A stretch of 62,825 nucleotides of DNA, from contig JAHEJC010000002.1 in the NCBI GenBank assembly GCA_024639065.1, positions 1 through 62,825 on the forward strand. The letters are read 5' to 3'. This DNA comes from Lewinellaceae bacterium. GTDB taxonomy: Bacteria > Bacteroidota > Bacteroidia > Chitinophagales > Saprospiraceae. The translations under genes were made by a program, and so were the position numbers. The notes under the pieces were generated by a model. It saw only the letters and a program-made list of their open reading frames with translations. It was not told the DNA's origin and made no database searches. Shown in pieces: positions 1 to 9,894 of the stretch. The first letter of the stretch is position 1; the number at the start of each line of letters is the position of its first letter.

Positions 1-11
1 CAACTTAGATT

Positions 12-1127
12 ATGAAATTCAGTGTTTCTTCGGCAACTCTTTTAAAATTTCTTCAGAAAGCAGGTGGTGCTATCGGTTCGAATCCTGTTCTACCTATTCT
101 AGAAGATTTTCTCTTTCAGGTGGAGGAAAACACTTTAATCATTTCTTCCACTGATTTAGAGACTTCAATTACTACTCAGCTTGATGTACAAGGAGAAGAA
201 AACGGAGCGGTAGCCATACCAGCAAAAATATTAATGGATACACTTAAGGCCCTTCCTGAACAACCAGTAACCTTACTGATTGATGATGAAGCTTTTGGTA
301 TAGAAATAACTTCTTCTTATGGCAAATATAAATTAGCTGGAGATAATCCTGAAGATTTTCCAAAAATCCCCGCAAGTGAAGAGGATGATACAGTGGAAAT
401 AGATGCCTCCGTGGTCCTGGAAGCGATTAGCAATACTTTATTTGCTACTAGTAATGATGAACTTCGACTTGCGATGACTGGTGTCTTGGTACAAGTAGAT
501 TTTAATAAATTAACTTTTGTCTCTACGGATGCGCATAAATTAGTCAAATATGCTGCGCATAACGTTAACAGCAATGTGTCCGCATCGTTTATTCTACCTA
601 AGAAAGCATGCACCCTTCTAAAAAGTGTATTACCTGCCACTGGTATGGTCATATTGAGATTTAATCGATCCAATGCATTTTTTGAATTTGATAATACCCA
701 ATTAGTTTGTCGACTTATCGATGCAAAATATCCCGATTATAATGCTGTAATACCAGCAGATAATCCTTATAGCCTTACTGTTGGCAGAGCTGATTTTCTA
801 AATTCATTAAAAAGGATCGTTATTTATTCAAATAAAACCACTAACCAGGTTATCTTAAAAATAAATGATGGAAGTCTGAATATTTCTGCACAAGATTTAG
901 ATTTTTCCAATGAAGCCGCTGAACAAATGACTTGTTCATATGATGGTGATCCTATCATTATTGGATTCAATGCAAAATTCCTGATCGAGATGCTTGGTGT
1001 ACTAAACTCAGATGAAGTTTTTGTGAAATTATCTACACCAAATAAAGCTGGTCTATTACTACCTACGGAACAAGTAGAAAACGAGGAAATAACCATGCTG
1101 GTCATGCCAGTAATGCTTAATCAATAA
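12..1127 (+). CDS. dnaN: DNA polymerase III beta subunit (sliding clamp)
   Basis: This is the ring-shaped processivity clamp that tethers DNA polymerase III to DNA and also serves as a docking platform for repair and replication factors. The 371-residue product has the usual length (about 366 to 380) and three consecutive clamp-fold domains of roughly 120 residues, beginning with the typical N-terminus (KFSVSSATLLKFLQKAGGAI) and ending in a clamp-type tail (LVMPVML). The ATG lies 11 bases from the window edge, so its promoter is not visible. nadD follows after 14 bases and rnhB after that, suggesting one transcription unit. dnaA is not in the window. Identification is secure. Confidence 0.97.
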   Translation: MKFSVSSATLLKFLQKAGGAIGSNPVLPILEDFLFQVEENTLIISSTDLETSITTQLDVQGEENGAVAIPAKILMDTLKALPEQPVTLLIDDEAFGIEITSSYGKYKLAGDNPEDFPKIPASEEDDTVEIDASVVLEAISNTLFATSNDELRLAMTGVLVQVDFNKLTFVSTDAHKLVKYAAHNVNSNVSASFILPKKACTLLKSVLPATGMVILRFNRSNAFFEFDNTQLVCRLIDAKYPDYNAVIPADNPYSLTVGRADFLNSLKRIVIYSNKTTNQVILKINDGSLNISAQDLDFSNEAAEQMTCSYDGDPIIIGFNAKFLIEMLGVLNSDEVFVKLSTPNKAGLLLPTEQVENEEITMLVMPVMLNQ

Positions 1128-1141
1128 TCTATCTACTCAAT

Positions 1142-1717
1142 ATGAGGGTCGGGCTTTTTTTTGGTTCATTCAACCCTGTACACACTGGTCACATGATCAT
1201 AGCCAATCACATGGTCGAATTCACAGATCTTGATCAAGTATGGTTGATTGTTTCCCCACATAATCCCCTTAAGGAAAAAAGAACCTTAGCAAATGATTAT
1301 GATCGACTACATTTGGTGAATTTGGCTATTGGCAATATGACAAAATTACGGTCTTCGAATATTGAATTCTCATTGCCTAAACCGTCGTATACTATCGACA
1401 CATTGACTTATCTCCACGAAAAACACCCTACGTATAATTTTGTGCTAATCATGGGAGGGGATAATGTACCCACGCTGCCTAAATGGAAAAACTACGAACA
1501 GCTAATCGCAAACTATAAATTTTATATATATCAGCGCCCTAAGTATGATATGGGATCTTTAGCCGGACACATTAATATTGAAGTCACTGATGCGCCTTTA
1601 TTAGATATCTCAGCAAGTTATATACGCAAATGTATTCAGCGAGGAAAATCCATTCGCTATTTAGTCCCTGATGCCGTTCATGAATATATTGAAGGTAGTA
1701 ACATGTATAAGCAATAG
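1142..1717 (+). CDS. nadD: Nicotinate-nucleotide adenylyltransferase
   Basis: The enzyme adenylates nicotinate mononucleotide to deamido-NAD in NAD synthesis. The nucleotidyltransferase signature GSFNPVHTGH is at residues 8-17, and the second phosphate-binding motif is seen as ISASYIRK near residue 160. At 191 residues it has the normal family length. It sits 14 bases behind dnaN and 5 bases ahead of rnhB, so co-transcription is likely. NAD kinase (nadK) is also in the window, about 48 kb away. Identification is secure. Confidence 0.95.
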   Translation: MRVGLFFGSFNPVHTGHMIIANHMVEFTDLDQVWLIVSPHNPLKEKRTLANDYDRLHLVNLAIGNMTKLRSSNIEFSLPKPSYTIDTLTYLHEKHPTYNFVLIMGGDNVPTLPKWKNYEQLIANYKFYIYQRPKYDMGSLAGHINIEVTDAPLLDISASYIRKCIQRGKSIRYLVPDAVHEYIEGSNMYKQ

Positions 1718-1722
1718 TCACC

Positions 1723-2334
1723 TTGGCCAGATTGAAGAGATACCATACAAAAGGAGCATTAGAGGCTGGCTGTGATGAAGCCGGGAGGGGCTGTCTGGCA
1801 GGTCCTGTGGTAGCCGCTGCAGTGATTTTACCTAAAACATGTTCATTGCGTGGTCTGAACGACTCTAAACAATTGACTAAAAAACAAAGAAATAAATTAA
1901 GGCCCCAAATAGAAACAAAAGCAATTGCCTGGGCTGTTGAATTTGTGGATCCTTGTGAAATAGATCAAATAAATATACTTCAAGCGAGCATCGTAGCAAT
2001 GAAAAGAGCTGTAGATGGATTATCTGTTAAGCCTTCTTTGCTATTAATTGATGGAAAATTTTTTAATCCACATGAGTCAATCCGCCATCATTGCATTATA
2101 AAGGGAGACAGTAAATATCGGTCTATTGCTGCCGCATCCATACTGGCAAAAACGTATAGGGATGATTTCATGATTAAACTTCATTCAAAATACCCACAAT
2201 ATCAATGGGATCAAAACAAAGGATATCCCACGCTGGATCATCGCCAAGCAATATTTGATTTAGGCCCATGTGAAATACACCGAAAATCTTTTAAGCTGTA
2301 TCCTGTTCCTGCACAATTAAGCTTATTTAAATAA
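1723..2334 (+). CDS. rnhB: Ribonuclease HII
   Basis: RNase HII nicks the RNA strand of RNA-DNA hybrids and starts removal of misincorporated ribonucleotides. The active-site motif CDEAGRG at residues 17-23 supplies the paired Asp18 and Glu19. It is followed by DSKQLT, a third Asp in LLLIDGKFF, and the KGDSKYRSIAAASILAK motif leading to the fourth acid. The start is TTG: the signature begins only 16 residues downstream and there is no ATG between the nadD stop and the motif. It lies 5 bases after nadD and converges on the metallo-hydrolase gene with 1 base between them. Confidence 0.95.
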   Translation: MARLKRYHTKGALEAGCDEAGRGCLAGPVVAAAVILPKTCSLRGLNDSKQLTKKQRNKLRPQIETKAIAWAVEFVDPCEIDQINILQASIVAMKRAVDGLSVKPSLLLIDGKFFNPHESIRHHCIIKGDSKYRSIAAASILAKTYRDDFMIKLHSKYPQYQWDQNKGYPTLDHRQAIFDLGPCEIHRKSFKLYPVPAQLSLFK

Positions 2335-2335
2335 C

Positions 2336-2986
2336 TCAAATGAAAGGGTTGTGCGTTTTCTCATAACCAATGGTCGTAGAAGGGCCATGTCCCGGGTGTA
2401 CTATTACATCATCCCCTAGAGTGAATAATTTGGAACGAATACTCTCTATCAGCGTATCAAAATTACCTCCCGGTAGATCTGTGCGTCCAATGCTTTCAAA
2501 GAATAATACATCTCCTGAAATCAGATTCTTGGATTCTCTATGAAAAAAAGATAAACTAGCTGGAGAATGGCCTGGTGTAAGAATACTAAGAAGCAATTGA
2601 TTACCGAAGGAAATAATTTCTCCATCCTCAATAAATTTCCCTGCATCAGGTGATTTTTCCAAATGAACTCCATACATATTACTGCTCAATGTTCCTGCTT
2701 CTAAAACTGGTATTTCTCCTGCATGGATTTCAAGGTCTATTCCATAGGTTTTATGAATAAAGGCATTACCAAAAATATGATCCAAATGACAGTGCGTGTT
2801 GATCAATCTAACCAGAGTAAGCTCTTTATCTTTAATAAAGGCTGTTACTTCATTTCTTTCTTCTTGAGAATACATGCCAGGGTCAATAATTATTGCTTCT
2901 TTGGTATCGTCATACAGGAGATAGGTGTTCTCTTGAAAGGGGTTAAAAGTAAACTTTTGAATTTTTAAGATGGTTTTTGTGTCCAT
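2336..2986 (-). CDS. Metallo-beta-lactamase-fold hydrolase (glyoxalase II-like)
   Basis: This is a 216-residue soluble hydrolase of the metallo-beta-lactamase superfamily, close to the short glyoxalase II-like (YcbL) group. The metal motif THCHLDH is near residue 64; further ligands appear as HSPAS (near 140), SGDVLF (about 157) and HPGHGP near the C-terminus. Members of this group hydrolyse thioesters such as S-lactoylglutathione, but substrates differ and the sequence does not fix one. It is a single gene convergent with rnhB and divergent from the following outer-membrane protein gene, with about 65 bases between the starts. Confidence 0.85.
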   Translation of the reverse strand: MDTKTILKIQKFTFNPFQENTYLLYDDTKEAIIIDPGMYSQEERNEVTAFIKDKELTLVRLINTHCHLDHIFGNAFIHKTYGIDLEIHAGEIPVLEAGTLSSNMYGVHLEKSPDAGKFIEDGEIISFGNQLLLSILTPGHSPASLSFFHRESKNLISGDVLFFESIGRTDLPGGNFDTLIESIRSKLFTLGDDVIVHPGHGPSTTIGYEKTHNPFI

Positions 2987-3051
2987 AGATTGAATTAAAT
3001 TACATCAATTAGCTCTATATTTCGTTATAAAATTACGCTATATTATTCAAG

Positions 3052-6000
3052 ATGCGGCATCTATCTTTTCATATAATCTTTTTGTTGTTCTGTTCAGGAG
3101 GTCTGAATGCCCAAAACTTACAGACTATCTTCGGAAAAAACCGGATTCAATTTCATGATGATTTTGACAAGTGGTGGCTTTATGAAACGGATAATTTTAT
3201 AACACATTGGTATGGAAAGTCTAGATATATCGGCCAAACTGTTATGCAGATGGCGGAGTATGACTACTATGAAATCCAGAATATTCTTGAACACCGGATC
3301 AATGATAAAATTGACATTATTGTTTTTGTGGACGAATCTGATGTCAAGCAGAGCAATATTGGGGATGAAGATGCTTTCATCAGTACCTCTGGTAAAACTA
3401 AGGTAAGCGGCAACAAAATATTTGTTTATTTTGACGGAAACCACCAGAATCTCCGAAAACAATTGAGAGAAGGTATTGCTCATGTATACCTCAACGCTAT
3501 TCTTTTCGGATCAAATCTGCAAGAATTAGTTCAAAATACTGTAAGCCTAAAAATTCCGGCCTGGTTTAAGGAGGGGTTGATCTCCTACATCGGCAAGGAT
3601 TGGAGTATCGAATTAGATGAGACTTTACGTTATGCTTTTAATCAAAAAAAATTTAAAAAATTTGATAAAGTTTCTAATTTCTATCCCACAGAAGTTGGAC
3701 ACGCATTCTGGGACTATATTGCTAAAAGCTACGGTAAGTCGACCATCGCAAACCTCCTGTATTTAACCCGAATAAATAAGAACCCCAAAAAGGCTTTTTT
3801 GTATGTATTGGGAATACCTTATAAGCAAATTACGCAAGAATGTTTCGATCATTACAAAAAGTTATACCAAGATGAGCATGATCTTCTGGTACAGCCAGAT
3901 ACCAAACAAAGTGTTAGAACAAGGGCAAAACGGTTTCAAAAAATTACCCAGGTGCGCTACAGCTCCGATAAGCGGTACTTGGCTTATGTAGTAAATGATA
4001 TTGGTAAGGCAAAAGTAATTCTCCTGGATACAGACAAAGGTACTCATAGAAAAATGATGGTAACTGGAAGTAGAAATGTGATTCAATCAACGGATACCAA
4101 CTATCCGATCCTTGCCTGGCATCATTCCAAACCAACCCTAATGGTTATCTATGAAGAAAGAGATATCCTTAAGAATCGACTTTTTAATTTATCAAATGGA
4201 ACTTATATTGATGACTTTATTGCTCCTGAATACCACCGTATATTTGCAGCAGATTTCATTTCAGATGATGAAATGATTTTGTCTGCTTCGACAGATGGTT
4301 ATGCAGATCTTTATCAATACTCATTGAAATATCGTGATTCAGAACGTATTACCAAAGATTTTTTTGATGATCTTGATGTCCGATACATCCAATCATCAAA
4401 GCATAATGGTGTATTCTTTAGTTCCAATCGCACGACAACTCTACCGAATGAAGGTGAAATAGACTCCGTTCTTCCGATTGATCAATTTGATATATATTAT
4501 TTGGATTTGACTGTTGATAGTATCTCTATAACACGAATAACCGAATCGTATCATGCAAATGAAACTCAACCTCAATTCATCGATCAAGAGCGTATTATGT
4601 TTTTGACTGATGAAAGCGGTGTACTTAATCAAAAAATATTTTCTCTTGACGATCAATCTTCTTACTATGTAACTAATAATGCTTTCAATATAAAAGCCTA
4701 TCATCTAAGCGGGCAAAATGTGGCTCAGGTGTTCGAAAAAGAAAATAAAAGTTATCTCTATATTAAATCGCTTCCAGAAATCTCATCGATAATTCCAACT
4801 ATTACTCAATATCAAAGAGCACTTTATCCTTGGTTGATGAGAAATGATTGGAATACGGTTAATACCGCACAACCTAAGGTAACCCATGTAATCGAAGATA
4901 CTGTATCTTATCTGTTTCAATCTGAATTCCAAGATCCAGAAGAAAGTGTATTTGATCAATTAGATTTAAAAGAGAATGTGGTTTCAGAAACCACATCTCA
5001 ACCAAAACCAGGAGGGCCATTAAAATTTAGGCCTTTGGAAAAATTTCAATTTTCAAAAATGATTGCCTCCAGGCTTAAGTTTAAATTTGATCGATTCTAT
5101 TCAAACTTAGACAATAGTATTTTATTTGATGGATTGGATTCTTACGCTGGTACAAAAAGAGGGTTTGAATATCCACCGATGGGTATTTTACTCAAAGCCT
5201 CAATAAATGATCTTTTTGAAGATTATGAATTTGAGGGTGGTGTGCGGATACCCACTTCTTTTAGTGGATCCGAGTATTTTTTGATTTTTGACAATAAAAA
5301 AAGAAGGATTGATAAACGTTACGCTTTATATAGAAAGTCTACATTAAGCGATGATAATGAATCAAACAATAATTCTCGAATTCATGATATTTCCTTTATT
5401 GGACTTACTCAATGGAGATATCCATTTGATGTATATTCTAGCGTTCGGGCTCAAGCTACTTTGCGTTTGGATAAGCGTATTCAGCTTGCTTCTGATCTCA
5501 ATACACTGCAATCTACAGATTTGGATGAACAAAGAATTGGTTTAAAACTCGAGTATGTATTTGACAATACGGTTGATGTAGATCTAAACATTAAAACAGG
5601 TTCTCGGGCAAAAGTATCCATTGAGGCTGTTAAGAAAATGAAAGTTCAATTATTCGATCCTTGGTCTTTCAAGTTTAACAAAGGCTTTATGACCGTAATT
5701 GGTCTCGATGCTAGACACTATCAAAAACTTGATCGCAACTCCATTTTTGCTACCAGATTGTCAGGCGCAACTTCATTCGGTTCAGAACAAATTGTATATT
5801 TTATGGGTGGTGTAGACAATTGGTTGTTTCCTCAATACAATGAACAAATACCTATTCCTCCTTCTGATACCTATGCATATAATGCATTAGCCGCAAACAT
5901 GCGAGGATTTAAGCAGAATATTCGAAATGGTACTTCTTATGCGCTATTTAATGCTGAATTAAGAGTCCCAATATTTAAATATTTATTACAAAGGAATCTA

Positions 6001-6291
6001 CACTCCTCCTTCCTGCGCAATTTTCAAATTACTGGCTTTTTTGATGCCGGTACCGCCTGGCATGGCAGTAGTCCTTTTTCCAAAGACAATCCGTTGAACA
6101 TAATTAGTGTATCCAATCCACTTGTTACCATTGATGTAAACTATTCGAGAGAACCGATCATATTTGGTTATGGTGGAGGCATAAGACTTTATTTGCTTGG
6201 ATATTTAATAAAGGCTGATTATGCTTGGGGAATAGAAAGTGGGCTTAGATTAAATCCTAGATTATATATTTCTCTAGGTACCGATTTTTAG
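3052..6291 (+). CDS. Large exported protein: peptidase-like N-domain, TolB-type propeller, C-terminal outer-membrane barrel
   Basis: The 1079-residue product starts with a signal peptide (cleavage probably after LNAQ, residues 18-21). Residues about 30-280 resemble the peptidase-MA/basic secretory peptidase fold (REGIAHVYLN and PAWFKEGLISYIG), but no intact HExxH is present. Residues about 290-620 carry repeated WD40-like strands of the TolB/PD40 kind (YLAYVVND, FFSSNRTT, RIMFLTDESG). The remaining C-terminal part of about 400 residues has alternating beta-barrel strands and ends in an aromatic residue (SLGTDF), as outer-membrane barrels do. Related bacteroidetal proteins are often labelled TolB. 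Its function is unknown; an outer-membrane location is inferred. Confidence 0.75.
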   Translation: MRHLSFHIIFLLFCSGGLNAQNLQTIFGKNRIQFHDDFDKWWLYETDNFITHWYGKSRYIGQTVMQMAEYDYYEIQNILEHRINDKIDIIVFVDESDVKQSNIGDEDAFISTSGKTKVSGNKIFVYFDGNHQNLRKQLREGIAHVYLNAILFGSNLQELVQNTVSLKIPAWFKEGLISYIGKDWSIELDETLRYAFNQKKFKKFDKVSNFYPTEVGHAFWDYIAKSYGKSTIANLLYLTRINKNPKKAFLYVLGIPYKQITQECFDHYKKLYQDEHDLLVQPDTKQSVRTRAKRFQKITQVRYSSDKRYLAYVVNDIGKAKVILLDTDKGTHRKMMVTGSRNVIQSTDTNYPILAWHHSKPTLMVIYEERDILKNRLFNLSNGTYIDDFIAPEYHRIFAADFISDDEMILSASTDGYADLYQYSLKYRDSERITKDFFDDLDVRYIQSSKHNGVFFSSNRTTTLPNEGEIDSVLPIDQFDIYYLDLTVDSISITRITESYHANETQPQFIDQERIMFLTDESGVLNQKIFSLDDQSSYYVTNNAFNIKAYHLSGQNVAQVFEKENKSYLYIKSLPEISSIIPTITQYQRALYPWLMRNDWNTVNTAQPKVTHVIEDTVSYLFQSEFQDPEESVFDQLDLKENVVSETTSQPKPGGPLKFRPLEKFQFSKMIASRLKFKFDRFYSNLDNSILFDGLDSYAGTKRGFEYPPMGILLKASINDLFEDYEFEGGVRIPTSFSGSEYFLIFDNKKRRIDKRYALYRKSTLSDDNESNNNSRIHDISFIGLTQWRYPFDVYSSVRAQATLRLDKRIQLASDLNTLQSTDLDEQRIGLKLEYVFDNTVDVDLNIKTGSRAKVSIEAVKKMKVQLFDPWSFKFNKGFMTVIGLDARHYQKLDRNSIFATRLSGATSFGSEQIVYFMGGVDNWLFPQYNEQIPIPPSDTYAYNALAANMRGFKQNIRNGTSYALFNAELRVPIFKYLLQRNLHSSFLRNFQITGFFDAGTAWHGSSPFSKDNPLNIISVSNPLVTIDVNYSREPIIFGYGGGIRLYLLGYLIKADYAWGIESGLRLNPRLYISLGTDF

Positions 6292-6333
6292 GAAGAATTA
6301 ATTAAATTGGTAATAGCCGCAGCACTAAAAAGT

Positions 6334-6927
6334 CTATAATTTAACTATCCTTCTTGTTGTTACTAATTGTTTTTTATCCCATAATTGCACCGTATAGATA
6401 TCCGCATTGACAATATTATCCAGTTCAAATTTAACTTTATTCCTAGGTAGTCTTTCTCGTATGATTTGCTGACCAATAGTATTATATACAATTATTTCGT
6501 AAACATGGTTTTCGCTACAATTGGAAGGTAAAAAGACGTAAGTTTCTCCTGGGCTTGGATTAGGGTATAGTTTAAATGTAATATTTTTTGGAGCGTACTC
6601 TAAAGATAGAACATCGGATTTCTCTATTGTTCCATCGCTATTGACAATTGTTAGTCTATAGTAATTGATTCCTTCTTGAGGGTTGTCATCTACTAGTAAG
6701 TACAATAGTTGATTTTCCGGACTAATCGTTTCAAAGACTTCAAAGGAGAATCCATCCAAAGATTTCTCAATCATCATTTTTGAAACTTTTTCAGGATTTA
6801 TTAAAGTCCATTCCAGGTGCATCAAACCTTCATGGGCAAAACCATTGAAGTATACACTTACAGCAGCAAAAGCTGATGAACCTAATGATAATAAAATAAA
6901 AACGCTTGTGACGGTCAACGTTTTCAT
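6334..6927 (-). CDS. Secreted protein with type IX secretion (type A) C-terminal sorting domain
   Basis: This is a small exported protein of about 197 residues. I place the start at the ATG at 6927, where MKTLTVTSVFILLSLGSSAFA gives a clean signal peptide; an upstream in-frame ATG at 6951 would add eight residues ahead of it. The last 75 or so residues match the type A sorting domain of the type IX secretion system: LYPNPSPGETYVFLP, then VYNTIGQQI and a final short strand ending in KL. The middle resembles a fibronectin-like fold (YYRLTIVNSDG). The domain implies export across the outer membrane by the gliding-associated secretion machine. The mature function is unknown. Confidence 0.8.
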   Translation of the reverse strand: MKTLTVTSVFILLSLGSSAFAAVSVYFNGFAHEGLMHLEWTLINPEKVSKMMIEKSLDGFSFEVFETISPENQLLYLLVDDNPQEGINYYRLTIVNSDGTIEKSDVLSLEYAPKNITFKLYPNPSPGETYVFLPSNCSENHVYEIIVYNTIGQQIIRERLPRNKVKFELDNIVNADIYTVQLWDKKQLVTTRRIVKL

Positions 6928-7076
6928 TGGAATTGGGTTTGTAATAATCAAATAAGCACTTCAGTAAATGTAATAAAATCAGCTTAATCAATTGCATGAG
7001 CAAAAATATATTTTAAACTATCATATATAAAATAAATCGTTTTGATAGAGGGGTAGTATATTTACATTTTCTTTAT

Positions 7077-9893
7077 ATGTCAGAGACCATCAAAATATCT
7101 GGAGCAAGGGAACATAATCTTAAAGACATCCATGTCGAAATTCCCAAAAACAAATTAGTTGTCTTTACCGGGATAAGTGGTAGTGGTAAATCTTCCTTAG
7201 CATTTGATACCATTTATGCTGAAGGCCAACGTCGATACATGGAAACATTTTCTGCTTACGCCAGACAATTTATTGGGAAAATGGAGCGCCCTGATGTTGA
7301 ACAGATAGATGGTCTGAGTCCGGTGATTTCGATCGAGCAGAAAACGACTGGATGGAATCCGAGATCCACCGTGGGCACCATTACTGAATTATATGATTTT
7401 ATTCGATTGCTTTATGCAAGAACAGCAGATGCATATTCCTACGTAACCGGAAAGAAAATGGTTCAATATAGTGAAGCTCAGATCATCGATGAATTATTGA
7501 ATCAATTTCAAGGAGAAAAAATAGTTTTGCTAGCACCGCTTGTAAGAGCCCGAAAAGGTCATTATCGAGAATTGTTTGACCAGATCAGGAAACAAGGATA
7601 TACTAAAGTAAGAGTAGATGGTGAAGTATTGGATCTAAAGCCTGGGTTGCAGCTAGATCGATATAAGACGCACGATATAGAAGTAGTTATCGACCGCTTA
7701 AAAGTAGAAATATCAAAAAGAGATAGACTAGCTTCTTCAATTCAAATTGCTTTGAAAATGGGTAATGAAATGATCTTTATCCAAAAAGACGAATCTACTG
7801 ATGTAATACCTTTCAGTAAACAATTAATGTGTCCTGATTCTGGGATTTCATATGAAGAACCCTCTCCAAACACTTTTTCCTTCAATTCGCCATATGGTTC
7901 TTGTCCTACCTGCAAAGGATTAGGTAAAATAAATCAGGTAGATTTAACCAAAGTTGTTCCAGACGATACTAAAAGTATTAACCAGGAAGGAATCAAGCCG
8001 TTTGGAGAAGTCAGGGAAAATATGACTTTTAAGCAATTGAGGGCTATTGCAAAACAATACAAGTTTTCATTTAGTACCCCAGTAAAAGATATTCCAGATG
8101 ATGCGTTGCAGACGATTTTATACGGTGGAGACGAATCCTATCAAATCAAAATAAATAATAAGCATGATTTTGTTTATGATTTAGCCTATGAGGGGATTGT
8201 AAACATGCTGGATCGCTGGTATAAAGATTCGACTTCAGAAAAAATCAGGAACTGGGCAGAAGATTATATGACCGTAAATATTTGTCCTGATTGTGATGGC
8301 TATCGCCTGAAAAAAGAGTCACTCCATTTTAAAATGCATGATAAAAATATAGGAGAACTGGCTCAAATGGATTTATCAGAATTATCGGATTGGTTCCAGG
8401 ATTTACCAGATCGTTTATCTACTCGACAAAACAAAATTGGTCAAGATGTCCTCAAAGAAATTCAGCTTAGACTACGATTCTTACTACATGTGGGTTTAGA
8501 TTATTTACATATGAATCGACCTGCCAACAGTTTAAGTGGAGGAGAAGCTCAAAGAACTCGATTAGCTACGCAGATAGGATCACAACTTACAGGTATAACC
8601 TATATACTGGATGAACCAAGCATCGGATTACATCCACGAGATAATGCCAGACTTATTGAGGCGCTCAAAGAACTAACGGAGATAGGCAATTCTGTCCTGG
8701 TAGTTGAACATGATAAAGAAATCATGATGGCTTCGGATTATTTGGTTGATCTTGGACCAGGAGCCGGATTACATGGAGGAGAATTAGTAGCACAAGGATC
8801 ACCTGAAGAGTTTTTAAAATCTGGGTCGATCACTGCAGAGTATCTAAATAATACTCGACAAATAATGATTCCACCCAAAAGAAGAAAGGGTTCAGGAAAT
8901 AAATTAATTTTAAAAGGTGCCATCGGACACAATTTACAAGATGTAACTTTAGCAATTCCTTTAGGAACACTGATCTGTGTGACAGGGGTTTCAGGTAGTG
9001 GAAAATCATCGCTGATTAATGAAACTCTCTATCCTATTTTGCGCAAACATTTTTACCGAAGTACCCAAAAGCCATTGAAATATAATTCAATCGTTGGTCT
9101 GAAGCATTTAGATAAGGTAATCGAAATAGATCAATCCCCAATAGGAAGAACTCCAAGATCCAATCCTGCGACCTATACTGGAGTGATGACAGATATCCGT
9201 TACCTATACGCCAATCTTCCTGAAGCAAAGATCCGGGGCTATAAACCTGGACGGTTTTCGTTTAATGTAAAAGGAGGGCGTTGTGAGACCTGTCAAGGTG
9301 GTGGTATGAGGGTAATTGAAATGAATTTTTTGCCTGACGTATCCGTTGAATGTGAAACTTGTTTAGGTAGAAGATACAACCGAGAAACACTTGAAATTTT
9401 ATATAAAGGAAAGTCAATCAGCGATGTGCTGAATATGACTGTCGAATTTGCCGCAGAATTTTTCCAACATATCCCTAAAATTTTTCGCCGCCTTAAAACG
9501 CTCAATGAGGTTGGGTTAGATTACATCAAACTAGGGCAACAAGCAACTACATTAAGCGGTGGCGAAGCGCAACGTGTAAAGTTGGCTGAGGAACTTAGCA
9601 AAAGAGACACAGGTAACACTCTATATATTTTAGATGAACCTACAACAGGACTCCATTTCGAAGATGTACAACATTTGATCGATGTATTAAATAAGTTGGT
9701 TAATAAAGGTAACACCGTCATCATTATTGAACACAATCTAGATGTCGTAAAAATTGCTGATCATATTGTAGACATCGGTCCTGGAGGGGGAAAATATGGT
9801 GGTAAAATTGTTGCCCAAGGAACACCTGAAAAATTAATCAAAAAAGATATTGGTCATACTGCCAAATATTTAGGTAAAGAGTTTTTGAATTAA
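7077..9893 (+). CDS. uvrA: Excinuclease ABC subunit A
   Basis: UvrA is the DNA damage sensor of nucleotide excision repair and a dimeric ABC-type ATPase. The 938-residue product has two ATP-binding modules: Walker A GISGSGKSS at residues 32-40 and GVSGSGKSS near 636. Each is paired with an ABC signature (LSGGEAQRTRLA; LSGGEAQRVKLA) and a Walker B (YILDEPSIGLHPRD; YILDEPTTGLH). Cysteine pairs of the zinc modules are intact (CPTCKG, CPDCDG, and the C-terminal CETCQGGG...CETCLGRRY). It is a monocistronic plus-strand gene flanked by minus-strand genes. Confidence 0.98.
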   Translation: MSETIKISGAREHNLKDIHVEIPKNKLVVFTGISGSGKSSLAFDTIYAEGQRRYMETFSAYARQFIGKMERPDVEQIDGLSPVISIEQKTTGWNPRSTVGTITELYDFIRLLYARTADAYSYVTGKKMVQYSEAQIIDELLNQFQGEKIVLLAPLVRARKGHYRELFDQIRKQGYTKVRVDGEVLDLKPGLQLDRYKTHDIEVVIDRLKVEISKRDRLASSIQIALKMGNEMIFIQKDESTDVIPFSKQLMCPDSGISYEEPSPNTFSFNSPYGSCPTCKGLGKINQVDLTKVVPDDTKSINQEGIKPFGEVRENMTFKQLRAIAKQYKFSFSTPVKDIPDDALQTILYGGDESYQIKINNKHDFVYDLAYEGIVNMLDRWYKDSTSEKIRNWAEDYMTVNICPDCDGYRLKKESLHFKMHDKNIGELAQMDLSELSDWFQDLPDRLSTRQNKIGQDVLKEIQLRLRFLLHVGLDYLHMNRPANSLSGGEAQRTRLATQIGSQLTGITYILDEPSIGLHPRDNARLIEALKELTEIGNSVLVVEHDKEIMMASDYLVDLGPGAGLHGGELVAQGSPEEFLKSGSITAEYLNNTRQIMIPPKRRKGSGNKLILKGAIGHNLQDVTLAIPLGTLICVTGVSGSGKSSLINETLYPILRKHFYRSTQKPLKYNSIVGLKHLDKVIEIDQSPIGRTPRSNPATYTGVMTDIRYLYANLPEAKIRGYKPGRFSFNVKGGRCETCQGGGMRVIEMNFLPDVSVECETCLGRRYNRETLEILYKGKSISDVLNMTVEFAAEFFQHIPKIFRRLKTLNEVGLDYIKLGQQATTLSGGEAQRVKLAEELSKRDTGNTLYILDEPTTGLHFEDVQHLIDVLNKLVNKGNTVIIIEHNLDVVKIADHIVDIGPGGGKYGGKIVAQGTPEKLIKKDIGHTAKYLGKEFLN

Positions 9894-9894
9894 T

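Noticed and set aside
317-673. Minus-strand 118-residue frame inside dnaN
   Set aside because: It lies wholly within a secure gene and has no recognisable family.
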